In this document: positions 49,157-59,178 of the stretch, one piece after another | Numbering within the stretch: the stretch's first letter is position 1 | Layout: each line of letters starts with the position of its first letter | From: Roseiarcus sp963783175 | Lineage (GTDB): Bacteria > Pseudomonadota > Alphaproteobacteria > Rhizobiales > Beijerinckiaceae | Assembly: GCA_963783175.1 (NCBI GenBank) | Contig: CAWANG010000008.1 | Coordinates: 1-64,000 of the forward strand | Length of the DNA: 64,000 nt | Direction: 5' to 3' | The notes under the pieces: generated by a model | Databases searched by the model: none | Seen by the model: the letters and a program-made list of their open reading frames with translations, nothing else | What the model was told of the DNA's origin: nothing | Translations under genes and position numbers: made by a program

Positions 49157-49695
49157 CGAGATCTCCCGCGGCCACCCGTTCACGTGACGACGACCCAGAC
49201 GCCCGTCATGACCCATTCCTTATCCGCGTCCGTCATCCGGCGGTACAAGGGAGGACCACAGCGTGGTCCTGCTCGCTTGCTCGCGTTGCGCCATGACGGG
49301 CCATCTCGGAAGGTCCTAAGTTCGCCAACGATGACAAAGGCTGTCTTGCATAGGACGATGATGCCGGAGCGATCTAACAGAGCGCGGAAAAATACCGATT
49401 TTAGCTCGCCTTGCCCTTGTGTTGTCGCCCCCAGGAGCTTGGGAAGACCTCCTGGGTTGTAGGCGGTGGCGGTGAGGGTGTAGCTGCAACCGACGGCAAT
49501 GACGGGCCTTGCGCGACCCGCCGCCCGCCGTGGTCGATCCGAAGATCGCCTGCGCCGCCGGGCGCTGATGGCGTGGCCGCGATGGCGGGTAGTGCGATCG
49601 TCGAAGTTGGCGCGCATCGTCTCGTTCGTCCTGCTGTTGCTGAAGATTGTCCAGTCTGTCCGCCTGCTGATGCTGTCAGGCTATAGGAAGCCCGC
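49157..49695. other. Unassigned stretch between glycosyltransferase and flippase genes
   Basis: 539 bp with no confident gene. It holds a perfect 8-bp hairpin, CCCAGGAG/CTCCTGGG with 11-base loop, at 49430-49456. A + frame with a hydrophobic end (IVSFVLLLLKIV) stops at 49699, overlapping the next start (GTGA). That overlap hints at the end of a lost gene. A minus-strand frame to 49617 has no recognised domain. Confidence 0.4.
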
Positions 49696-51237
49696 GTGAC
49701 TGAAGCTAGCGTAAGCTCTTATTTCGAAGACCTCGAGAGTTCGGCAGATCTAGGCCGCTTGGCAAGGCGGGGCGGCGTGGCTTCCGTTGCAAGCGTTTAC
49801 GGTAACGGAATTTTGCAAATACTCGGCGTCATTGTATTAGCGCGGCTGCTGACGCCAGAAGATTTTGGATTGGTGGCGATCGTCATGATCTTGACTCGCT
49901 TTGCTCCGCTGTTGATCGATTTCGGCATGGCAGACGCCGTGACACAGAGAAGCAAGATAACTGAAGGCCAAGTCAGCGCACTGTTTTGGCTGACGAGCGG
50001 GTTCGGGGTCGCGGTCGCAGTGGGTTTGGCTATGTGCAGTCCGCTAATTGCGTGGTTGTACCGGGAACCGAGGCTACAGTCTATAGCGTTGGTCTTCGCC
50101 ATGACCTTCGTGTTCACTGGTTTGTCGAGCCAGCACCTGGCGCTTTTGCAGCGAACAATGCAATTTGTGGCAATTGCCAAAATACGGGTTTTAAGCGCGC
50201 TGGCAGGATTTGCAGTCGCTATTCTGATTGCGACATCCGGTCACGGCTACTGGGCCCTGGTACTGCGTCCGGTGGTAAATACCGGTTGTATTGCTGCCGG
50301 AACTTGGCTGGCGTGCAGATGGAGACCAGGTTTTCCTGTCTTTGACACCGAAGTGAAGTCGATGCTTCGCTTCGGGATGCATGTTTTGGGCTTCTCGACA
50401 ATATCTTCTGTAACCGACGTGGCGGACCGGATTGCCCTAAGTTTATTCTACCTGCCTAGCGTTGTCGGTTTATATCAGAACGCGACGAACATGTATGAGA
50501 ATGCTATCATATTTCCGCTCACCCAACTGCACGGTGTCGGTACGGCAGGGCTTAGCAAACTGCAATCCTATCCTGCTACGCTCCTACAAAAATATGAGGC
50601 GACATTGTCTGCGCTTGCGTTTTTCGTCATGCCTGCCGCCGCGATCCTGTCGGTGACAGGTCAAGATCTGGCAGTAATCTTGTTGGGTGAAAAATGGCGG
50701 CAGAGCGGTTTGCTCCTGAGCATTATAGCATTGGCGGGTATTGTCGCGTTCATTGAAATATCAGGGGGCTGGCTGCATGTTTCGAGCGGGAGGCCGGAGC
50801 GTTGGAAGAATTGGGGTATTGTCAGCTTCATCGTGCGGGTGGCGGCAATTCTGGGAGGTCTCCGCTTTGGCGCTGAGGGTGTGGCCGTGGCCCTGGTGGG
50901 GGTGGGCTGGTTGGTCGCTTTTCCTTCGGTCCTTTATGCCGGCCGGCCATTAGGCATGGGCGCCGCTCTGGTGATCCGAGCGGTGCGCGCCCCGTTGCTC
51001 GGTGCCACAATCGCAGTCGCCGCGGGCTGGTGGCTGCAAGCAAGCTTTCTCTCAGATTATTCAACCCTCTTCCGGATATTTCTCTCGGTCTCTCTTTGCG
51101 CCTCAATCTATCTTTTGATCGTTGTAGGGCTGTTTCGCATTACCGAGCCGATTAGGGTCGCGGCTAGACTTTTGCAAGAATTTGGGGCCGCGCCGCGCAA
51201 CGCTGATCACCAGCCAGCTTCTCGAGCCTTACCGTAA
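49696..51237 (+). CDS. Wzx-type polysaccharide flippase (MOP superfamily)
   Basis: Moves lipid-linked repeat units across the inner membrane. The 513-residue protein has about 12-14 hydrophobic segments and the MOP/RfbX opening GVASVASVYGNGILQILGVIVLARLLTPED (positions 25-54), typical of the WzxC-like group. The frame is uninterrupted. GTG start overlaps the stop of an upstream remnant frame. Lower GC than the preceding glycosyltransferase. A perfect hairpin follows 19 bp after the stop. Confidence 0.87.
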   Translation: MTEASVSSYFEDLESSADLGRLARRGGVASVASVYGNGILQILGVIVLARLLTPEDFGLVAIVMILTRFAPLLIDFGMADAVTQRSKITEGQVSALFWLTSGFGVAVAVGLAMCSPLIAWLYREPRLQSIALVFAMTFVFTGLSSQHLALLQRTMQFVAIAKIRVLSALAGFAVAILIATSGHGYWALVLRPVVNTGCIAAGTWLACRWRPGFPVFDTEVKSMLRFGMHVLGFSTISSVTDVADRIALSLFYLPSVVGLYQNATNMYENAIIFPLTQLHGVGTAGLSKLQSYPATLLQKYEATLSALAFFVMPAAAILSVTGQDLAVILLGEKWRQSGLLLSIIALAGIVAFIEISGGWLHVSSGRPERWKNWGIVSFIVRVAAILGGLRFGAEGVAVALVGVGWLVAFPSVLYAGRPLGMGAALVIRAVRAPLLGATIAVAAGWWLQASFLSDYSTLFRIFLSVSLCASIYLLIVVGLFRITEPIRVAARLLQEFGAAPRNADHQPASRALP

Positions 51238-51255
51238 GCGTGGCGACCCGCTCCT

Positions 51256-51278
51256 GCAGCCTTCAAGCTGAAGGCTGC
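51256..51278 (+). terminator. Perfect hairpin just after the flippase gene
   Basis: GCAGCCTTCA and TGAAGGCTGC form a 10-bp stem with a 3-base loop, 19 bp after the wzx stop. No T-run follows, so termination would be weak or Rho-assisted. Its placement makes it the best terminator candidate in the island. Confidence 0.45.
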
Positions 51279-51735
51279 GTCTGAATTCCAATGTTCGACG
51301 GCTTTGTCAGTTCGTGAGCGGCCCTCAAGTCTGAGGCGAGCGGGGAATCGCGACTTGGCAACTTGGGTTTTCCGGTCGCTTGCCCTGCGGGCGCGTTCTG
51401 TGTTGGGGAGAGTCTCAATTCGGCAGACTTCCGGAGTGGGCAAGTCAATTCGGAAACGCTTATCGCGGCGTTGCACCTTCGCGCGCCCGGCCGTCGAAGA
51501 ACCGGAACGCAGGTCCGTGCGCGGCGGGGTTCATGGCGGTTGGGTCGTAAGTCGTGAAGCTTGTCCTTCAAACGAGCACGCTGATGTTGCTGGCGAGACT
51601 GCTTTCCCCCCCCCCCGGATTTCGGGCTTGTCGGCATGGCCGGGGCCCTTACGGGTTTGCTTTTCAAAGATGCGGGGGCTCGCCTCCGCGCGGCCAAGTG
51701 GCTGTCATGACCTCCAGAGGACAAGGCGATCGGTC
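51279..51735. other. Unassigned stretch with a C11 run
   Basis: No recognisable gene. A homopolymer of 11 C lies at 51606-51616. The open frames on both strands are without protein-like pattern. It precedes the CheR-like fragment and may hold that gene's degraded 5' part. Confidence 0.35.
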
Positions 51736-52065
51736 GATCTTCGAGCGTATCCTCCGGAGGAGATGGAGGCTTTGTTCGAGCGAAACGGGGAGGAAGTGCA
51801 GGTCAGACCACGCTTCCGGGATGGGATCAGCTGGCGCGTCGACGCCGCCAATGATGCGGGCCCGGTTGAATCCCTTGGTCTTCAGGAAATTGTGGTTGCC
51901 AACCAATTCCTGTGTCATATGCCTCCCGCCGAGGCAGAAGCCCGCTTGCGCAATTTCGCGCGGTTGGGGAAGGGCGGCGGATATCTCTTCCTCTCAGACC
52001 AGCCGAACGAGATACGCCCACGGGGACTCGACGATGTGTCGGAAAAACGAAAGGACGCGCTTTGC
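51736..52065 (+). pseudogene. Fragment of a CheR-like SAM-dependent methyltransferase
   Basis: In one frame the DNA encodes PPEEMEALFERNGEEVQV, SWRVDAAND, QEIVVANQFLCHMPPAEAEA and LGKGGGYLFLS. This is the C-terminal half of a CheR-type methyltransferase, of the kind found in polysaccharide clusters. The N-terminal half with the SAM-binding motif is not present in an open frame, and the end runs into unrelated sequence. Confidence 0.55.
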
Positions 52066-52148
52066 GCTCCGAGCGAAGGGGTTGCGTCGAAGGCGCCGAG
52101 ATGTATTAGGGCGGCTGGGGCGGTCCAGCCGAATGAAAGAGGAGCCAC

Positions 52149-54236
52149 GTGGGTAAGAAGAGCGGAATTTTGTTCTCGACGGCGGCGGTCGCTGTCGCCG
52201 CGATCGCCGCCGTCGGCGCAAATCGATACGCCCCGTCGACTCTTTCATGTCGGGCGCGGCTATATTTGCAAAAGGCGGAGGGCGGAGTCTCGGAGCTTTC
52301 GTGGATTGAGCTTTGGGCGATGACGGGTCCAGGACGAGGGTTTGATTGCACCGCCGGGGACACACTCGAAGCGAGAATCCAATTCAGCCAGCACGCCAGC
52401 GAAGACGATCGACAGGCGGGCGCGCGCATCTTTGGCGAACAATGCGCGAAGTGCCACGGCAGTGATGGGTCGGGTGGTTTCGGACCATCGCTGACCCGAT
52501 CGGAATACAATCATGGCGATACCGACCTGGCTATCTACCTAGTGTTGAGGAACGGCGTTCCCGGGACGGCTATGCCGCGAGCCGATCTACCGCCAGTTGC
52601 GCTCCTTGAGGTCCTCTCTCACCTCAGAGCGCTTCAAGCTCGGGCGTCTGAGAATCGAAAATCCGACACATCTCGCCTGGCCATCCAGGTGAGCAGCGAA
52701 CGCCTGAAAGCCGCCGGAACCAAGCCAGACGAATGGCTGATGTATTCCGGCTCGTACAATGGATGGCGTCACACATCGCTGGCCGAAATCACTCCAGCGA
52801 ACGTCGCTCAACTCCGCGTCCGTTGGGTCAAGCAATTCGACATGAAGGGAAGAGAGCAACGAATCCACGCCGCTGGTGATCGGCGGAACGATATTCACAG
52901 TTCCGGACGCAGAGCATGTGGTTGCTTTGGATGCGAGAACCGGCCATGTGATTTGGGAATACAAAAGGCCTCTGCCGGCCGACTTTGTCGTGCCGGGCGA
53001 CTTCGGCCCGGTGAACCGAGGACTAGCCGCCTACGGTAACACCCTCTTTTTCGGCAGTGTGGATGGGCACTTGGTCGCCATCAATGCGAACGACGGCGAG
53101 GTCGTCTGGCAAACGCTGGTGGCGAGCCCCTCCGAAGGTTACTCGATTACCGGGGCGCCTCTCGTTGTAAATCATTCCGTGATCGTGGGAATCACAGGCG
53201 GTGAGTTCAGGACGCGCGGGTTCCTTGCCGCCTACGACGCTTTGTACCGGTCAGCAGCAGTGGAAATTTTATACGATCCCAGGTCCTGGCGAAATTGGGC
53301 ATGAAACTTGGGAGAATGATGCGTGGCGTAAAGGCGGCGGCCCAACGTGGGTCACCGGCAGCTACGATCCGTCGTCCGACCTGCTCTTTTGGGGCGTCGG
53401 CAATCCAAATCCGGATTATGACGGCGACGTGAGGCCAGGCGACAACCTGTTCACCGACAGCGTGATCGCATTGCACGCGAGCACCGGCAAGCTGGCGTGG
53501 TATTTCCAGTTTACGCCACATGATGAACACGACCGCGATGCGGCTCAGACCCCGATTCTCACGGATCTTTTGATCGACGGCGTGGTCCGCAAGGTGATCT
53601 GCTGGCCGAACAGGAATGGGTTTTATTACGTCCTCGACCGAATCACGGGAGAGTTCTTGACAGGAGTTGCCGTTCGTTGAAATCGACTGGGCGAAGGGCC
53701 TTACCTCGAAGGGGCGGCCCATTCTCTCGAATGTCGACAACTTATCGACGGCTGAGCATCGTTCAAGGCCCGGCAATTGCCGGCGCAACGAACTGGCAGA
53801 ACCCGGCGTTTGACCCGCGACGGGGAACGATATTCGTTCCGGCGCTCGAGAGCAGTTCAATCTTCACGAAGGTCTCTTCGAAAGAAGCCGTGAGCGTGCA
53901 GAGCGGATCTTATCTCGGCAGCGGCTGGAGCCAAACGGCGCCGGGGACCCACAAAGTCGTCGCGCTGAACGCCGCCACGGGCCGTGCGAGAATGGGAGTA
54001 TACCGCTCCGGCCGGAAACGATTACGACTACAGCGGACTGCTTTCGACTGAGGGGGGATTGGTGTTTGGGGCGTCGGGAGGGGTCTGTTTCGCGTTGGAT
54101 GCGGAAACCGGACACGAACTCTGGCGTCTTTCGCTCGACCGTGGCACCAAATCGGCCCCGATTTCATTTACGATCGATGGACAGACAGGTGATCGCCGTG
54201 TCGGCTGGACGGGCGCTATTCTTATTTGGGCTGTAG
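52149..54236 (+). pseudogene. PQQ-dependent dehydrogenase with N-terminal cytochrome c domain, about six frameshifts
   Basis: A quinoprotein dehydrogenase of about 690 codons. It has a signal anchor (LFSTAAVAVAAIAAVGA), one c-type haem site CAKCH (near 52,450) and then the PQQ beta-propeller. Propeller landmarks are EWLMYSGSYNGWRH, VVALDARTGHVIWEYK, DLLFWGVGNPNPDYDGD and the C-terminal VFGASGGVCFALDAETGHELWR; the end reads QVIAVSAGRALFLFGL. It passes through three frames in turn, each shift +1. It would oxidise an alcohol or sugar in the periplasm and pass electrons to its haem. The GTG start has GAGGAG upstream. No obvious link to polysaccharide synthesis; broken as written. Confidence 0.78.
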
Positions 54237-54446
54237 ACTTGCCATGAACGGAAACAATATATTCGAACGTTAGCTCGTGGACGTCCGCCTTTCGCGCCAA
54301 TACAACCGAGACGGTTGCATTGAAGCAGAGAGCTAGAAGGGCAAAGCTCCAGCGCCCGCACGCCGTTTTGAACCGAAGGCGTTCGAGCGGAGGGGTTCGT
54401 TGGTCCTCCGAGACGGCCGCGCATCCTGCTTCGAATGAGGAGCTTC

Positions 54447-55489
54447 ATGACCATAACCGCTTTGAATTCGCAAGTTTGGTCCAAAACATGGATCAGTGGG
54501 TGGAAGATCGCCTTCGCCATACGCCCAGCCATGTATATTTGTTTAGTTTTGGCCGCGGTTATCGCTTCGTATGCACACTGGATTCGGACTCGCACTATAT
54601 TTGCCTGCGAAGCCACGCTCTACAGTTCGGATCGCTATGTCGCGTATTGCAATGCAACAGGTTATGGCGACTATGAGCATGGCGCGTTCTGGTTTGATCT
54701 AGAACCTTCGGCACAAACCTTTGCTAGAAACGCGGACGTTCTATTTCTCGGCAGTAGCCGCACTCAGTTCGCATTCTCTACTACGACGACGGCCGATTGG
54801 TTCTCTGCAGCTTCGGCTCGGTATTACTTGTTCGGGTTCCTTGACTACGAAGGCGTAACCTTCGCAGAGCAGCTTCTACGGCAGGTGAAACCTAAAGCCA
54901 GAGTTTACGTGATCAACGTCGAAGGGGGGGATTTTTTTAGGCAATGGGAAAGTCCAATGGCGCAAGCGGTTATGCACGATCCCGAAGAAAGAATGGACTA
55001 CGAGAGCGAAGCGCCTCTGGCAACGCGTCCATGAGTCGGTTTGCAAGGTCCTTCCCGATCTTTTGCGGCCATCAATATGCCTTTTTCCGTTCGCGAGCGA
55101 CTGGCGCATACGACCTGGAGATTGGCCATTATCGTCCGACGAACACGCCGGTTTCCTACGATCCGGTCATCAATGAGGACGTGGTTAAACGCAACATCGC
55201 TGTCGCAACGGAATTCCTCTCGCATTTGCCTGTGCAAAAAAAATGCGTAATTTTAACGACGATCCCCATGGTCGAGACAAAGATCGGAAATGCAAAAGCG
55301 ATTGCGGCAGCTCTTGGTGAAGACTTAGTGATGCCGGAAATTCAAGGGCTTCATACGTTTGATGGGACGCACATGGAAAAGATGAGCGCGGAGCGGTGGT
55401 CCCGCGCCTTTTTTCAAGCAGCGGGACCGAAAATTCGGTCTTGTCTCGAGAAGGACAGCAAGCATCGACCCCTAAGGTCCATCTCCTGA
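54447..55489 (+). pseudogene. Membrane-anchored SGNH-hydrolase-like protein, frameshifted
   Basis: One N-terminal membrane segment (MYICLVLAAVIASYA), then a periplasmic domain with an SGNH-type block I, VLFLGSSRTQFAF, and a C-terminal block V-like TFDGTHMEKMSAERW, which would place the Asp/His pair. The reading moves from the first frame through an intermediate one (KRLWQRVHESVCKVLPDLL) to the last (FFRSRATGAYDLEIGHY) near 55,000-55,070, both +1. About 345 codons if joined. It sits beside an MBOAT acyltransferase module; such pairs O-acylate polysaccharides. The enzymatic role is inferred. Confidence 0.62.
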
Positions 55490-55516
55490 ATCGATCGCGC
55501 ACTTGAGGTTGCGCCG

Positions 55517-57444
55517 ATGCAAACCACCGCTCCCCGTTCTCCGATGATGAGCTGGCTGCCGATCGCGCCTGATTTCCGCGGAGGCTTGCGCGCGGCGCTG
55601 GACAGAGCCAGCCCCGCAGAATGTCTCGAGAGCCTGGCCTCCCTCGCGGCCTGTCGGCTCGGTTTTTTGGAAACGGTTCAGCTCGATCGCGCGCTCGGCC
55701 GATTGGGCCTGAAGGAGGCGACCGGCTTTTCGGCGGTTCGGCTCGCTCTTCTTGCTTCCTCTACCGTCGATCATCTACCGCCCGCAATTCGGGTCGCTGG
55801 CTTGCGCCGGAGGTTGCTAATCGAAGTCTATGGCGGCGCCTACGGGCAGTACCGGCAGGAACTACTCGATCCGACGTCTTCCTTGCATCAATTCGCTCCG
55901 CAGGTTGTGCTGTTCTCGCTCACCGCGCGCGAAGCGACCGCCGCCGTTCCGGTCACTGCGACGGCCGCGGAGGTCGACGAAACGATCGCAAGATTTGTCG
56001 GCGATTTGCGGTCTTTCTGGCGCAAGGCGCGCGAGATCGGCAACGCGGCGATCATTCAGCAAACCTTCATCGACGTGAACGAGCCGCTGTTCGGCGGCTA
56101 TGATCGCATCGTTCCCGGAGCCCCGGCGCGGGTCGTCGCTCGGCTCAACGATCAAATTGTGCGAGGCCGCGGCGCGGGACGGCGTATTGCTGCTTGACGT
56201 GGCGCGCGCCAGCGCGCGGGACGGAATTGACGCGTGGTTCGACGTCGGGCGCTGGGCTTCAGGGCAAGCTGGAGATCGCTCCGCAAGCAGCGCCCCTTTA
56301 CGGTGATCTGGTCGCCCGCATCTGCCGCTCAACGCGGATTGTCGAAGAAATGCCTGGTCCTCGATCTCGACAACACCCTTTGGAGCGGCGTGATCGGCGA
56401 CGACGGGCTCGACGGCATCGTCCTCGGCGAGGGAAGCGCGGCCGGCGAAGCGCACCTCGCCTTGCAGTACTACGCCAAGCAGCTCAAGGAACGGGGAATC
56501 ATTCTCGCCGTCTGTTCCAAGAACGACGCCAAGGTCGCCGAAGCGGCATTTCGCGATCATCCCGAAATGGTCCTTCGCCGCTCGGACATCGCCGTCTTTC
56601 AGGCGAATTGGGATGACAAGGCGCGACAACCTGAAGGCGATCGCGGCGCGGCTCAATATCGGAATCGACAGCCTGGTGTTCGTCGACGACAATCCGGTCG
56701 AGCGGGCGCGCGTGCGCCAGAGCCTGCCGATGGTCGCCGTGCCGGAATTGCCGGAGGACCCGGCGCACTATGTCCGTTGCCTGGCGGAGGCGGGCTATTT
56801 CGAAGCGGTCGCCTTTACCGCCGAGGACCGGGATCGCGCCCAGCAATACGCCGCGAACGCGGAACGCGAGGCTCTGCTTGGATCAGCGGAAAGCATGGAA
56901 GGGTTTCTCCGAGGGCTCAAGATGTCGGTCTTGTACGGGCCGTTCACGCCGGTCGATCACGCCCGCGTCGTCCAGCTCATCAACAAGACCAATCAATTCA
57001 ACACGACGACGCGCCGATACGCCAGCGAAGAGGTCGAGCATATCGCCAGCCAGCCCGAGGCTTTGACCCTGCAGTTTCGTCTCCTCGATCGCGTGGGCGA
57101 CAACGGTCTCGTCAGCACGATGATCCTCCGCCCCACGCCCGACGACGAAGACGTGCTCGAGATCGAGAATTGGGTCATGAGCTGCCGAGTGTTCGGCCGG
57201 CAGCTTGAATTTGAAGCGATGAATATCGCGGTCGATGCGGCTCGAGCAGCGCGGCGCGCGGGCGCTGGTCGCGAATTATATTCCCACCGCCAAGAACGAC
57301 GTGATCAGCACGCTCTATCCGAGCCTTGGCTTTACTGAAGTCAAACATCCGGCGCCCGCCAACGGCGCGACGCGCTGGTTCCTCGATCTCGCAGATTACG
57401 TCGATGCGAGACACTCACATCATTGTGCAAGAGCAGCAGAATGA
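55517..57444 (+). pseudogene. FkbH-like HAD-IIIC family protein, five frameshifts
   Basis: FkbH proteins take a glyceryl group from 1,3-bisphosphoglycerate and load it on an acyl carrier protein. Here an N-terminal SGNH-like region (to QQTFIDVNEPLFGG) is followed by the HAD core CLVLDLDNTLWSGVIGDDG, SKNDAKVAEAAF and FVDDNPVERARVRQSLP. A C-terminal acyltransferase-like region has INKTNQFNTTTRRY, LEFEAMNIAVDAA and VANYIPTAKNDV. The pieces occur in successive frames, each shift +1, near 56,150, 56,250, 56,330, 56,610 and 57,230. The last codons overlap the ACP start (ATGA). Family identity is clear; product broken as written. Confidence 0.8.
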
Positions 57445-57684
57445 CCGAGCAAGAGATTCTGTCCAACATTCACCCGAATTCTTCGCGATCTGTTGCTCGA
57501 CGACTCGATCGAGTTGACGATGGAAACCCGGCGTGAGGACGTTCCGAACTGGGATTCGTTCAATTATATCAACTTCATCGTCGCGGTCGAAATTGAATTC
57601 GGGGTGAAGTTCAAGGTCGCTGACATCGAGTCGTTTCCGAACGTCGGCGCGATCGTCAAAGAGACGACGAAGATGCTGGCCTAG
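57441..57684 (+). CDS. Acyl carrier protein, one frameshift
   Basis: A free-standing acyl carrier protein of about 80 residues. It begins MTEQEILSNI; after a +1 shift near 57,478 it reads LLLDDSIELTMETRREDVPN. The carrier motif follows as WDSFNYINF, with the Ser that receives phosphopantetheine. The end FPNVGAIVKETTKML is typical. The start overlaps the FkbH stop, so the two were translationally coupled: FkbH loads, ACP carries. Confidence 0.75.
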
Positions 57685-57774
57685 GTTCCTGGCCCGTGTG
57701 TGTGGGGAAACGGGCGGCAGATCGCTAGATTTCATCGTCTGCCGCCGGGCCCGATCATCGATGAGGAAGGAGAC

Positions 57775-59172
57775 ATGTTAGCCAGCCGAACTTTCACCGG
57801 GGCCGACCAGATCCGGTTTGCCGACGTTTCGGGTGATCGCAATCCGATGCACCTCGACGCAGTCAAGGCGCGCCGCACCCAGGCGGGCGTGCAGGTGGTG
57901 CACGGCGTTCATCTGCTGCTGTGGGCGCTCGATGTGTTGGCGCGGGATGAGGCCCATTCGCCGATGCTGCGCCTGAGGGCGACCTTCAAGCGGTTTGTCG
58001 CCATCCACGAGAAGGTAGCGCTGGCCCTTGCGAAGCGAACCGAGGCGAGCGCGCGCCTGGACTTTGTAGTCGCGGGACTGACGGTGGCTCAGATCAGCCT
58101 CGATTTCGGTTCGCCGGTCCGGACGACCGAACCGCTCTTTGGCGATGCACATCCCGCCCCAGCGACGCCCTGCGATCTTTCGCTCGAGCAAATGGAAGGA
58201 TTGTCAGGCAGGCTCGCCTTCGCAAGGCCCCCGGACGCGGTCGCAGCGATGTTCCCGGCGGCGTCCGGTTGGCTCGGTCCACGCCGTGTCGCCGCGCTCG
58301 CCGCCACATTCCTGTTGGTCGGCATGGTGTGCCCGGGGCTGCATTCCATCTATGGCAGACCTGACCGTTGAGGCATGCGACGAAAAGGACCCGGAGGACC
58401 GGCTCGGCTTCCGGGTGGTCTCGACCGAACCTCGGTTTCGTCTGGTGCGCCTGGCTATCGAGGGGGGCGGCCTGGTCGGCTCGATTAAGACCGTCGCACG
58501 CATGCCGCCGACGCCGCAGGCGTCGTCAAGCGACTTGGCCTGCGTGGTCGAGCCTGGCGAGTTCGCGGGCAGCACGGCTCTGGTGGTCGGCGGCTCGCGC
58601 GGGTTGGGGGAGGTGACCGCCAAGCTGCTCGCAGCGGGCGGAGCGCATGACATTGCGCGCTGGTGGGATTGCGACCTCCTATCGCGTCGGCTGCGCCGCG
58701 GCCGGACGGCGGCCGCGCGCCTACTTCGCCACCCGCATCTCCGCGCAGTCGACACTGTTCACGCGCCGCTGGACGTCACGTGGAGGATTTCTCGCAGGCG
58801 CTGCGGGCGCGACGCAACGACGTGTCGCTGTTCTATCCCTCATCGGTGTATGTGGCGGAGCGGCCGCGCAGCATGCTCGAATAGGCCATGGCCAAGGCCG
58901 CCGGCGAGACGCTTTGCAGCGAGATGAACTTGGCATGGGCGCCGCTGCGCGTCACCGTCGATCGGCTGCCGCGCCTGCCGACCGATCAGACCGCGTCGGT
59001 CATTGAGACCGCCCTCCCCTCTCCGGTAGCCTGCCTGCTGCCAGTCGTGCGGGAAGCGCAGTCCTGGCCGCGAACGAGACGAAGCCCTCGGCGGGGTGAT
59101 AGACGCGGAACTGGACGGGTGTCAAACGGCCGGGGTCGACATGTCCGCTGCCAGACTTCCTCAGCAGGATAG
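57775..59172 (+). pseudogene. MaoC-like dehydratase / SDR fusion, degraded
   Basis: The MaoC (hot-dog fold) domain runs from the ATG at 57775 (AAGGAG site): FTGADQIRFADVSGDRNPMH and GVQVVHGVHLLLWALD. A +1 shift near 58,360 leads to an SDR domain with the Rossmann motif ALVVGGSRGLGEVTAKLLA. After a damaged, apparently shortened centre, LFYPSSVYVAERPRSMLE is followed by a TAG at 58882-58884, then AMAKAAGETLCSEMN. The TAG stands where the catalytic Tyr of YxxxK should be. The end to about 59,172 is also frameshifted. It would hydrate/dehydrate and reduce an ACP-bound acyl unit. Confidence 0.68.
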
Positions 59173-59178
59173 GAGCCG

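Noticed and set aside
49180..49617. Minus-strand frame of 145 codons as a transposase
   Set aside because: Only vague resemblance in a few residues; no DDE or HTH motif.
58882..58884. Reading the TAG as a recoded amino acid (e.g. pyrrolysine)
   Set aside because: No recoding signal or Pyl genes are visible, and the gene has other lesions; simple inactivation is more likely.
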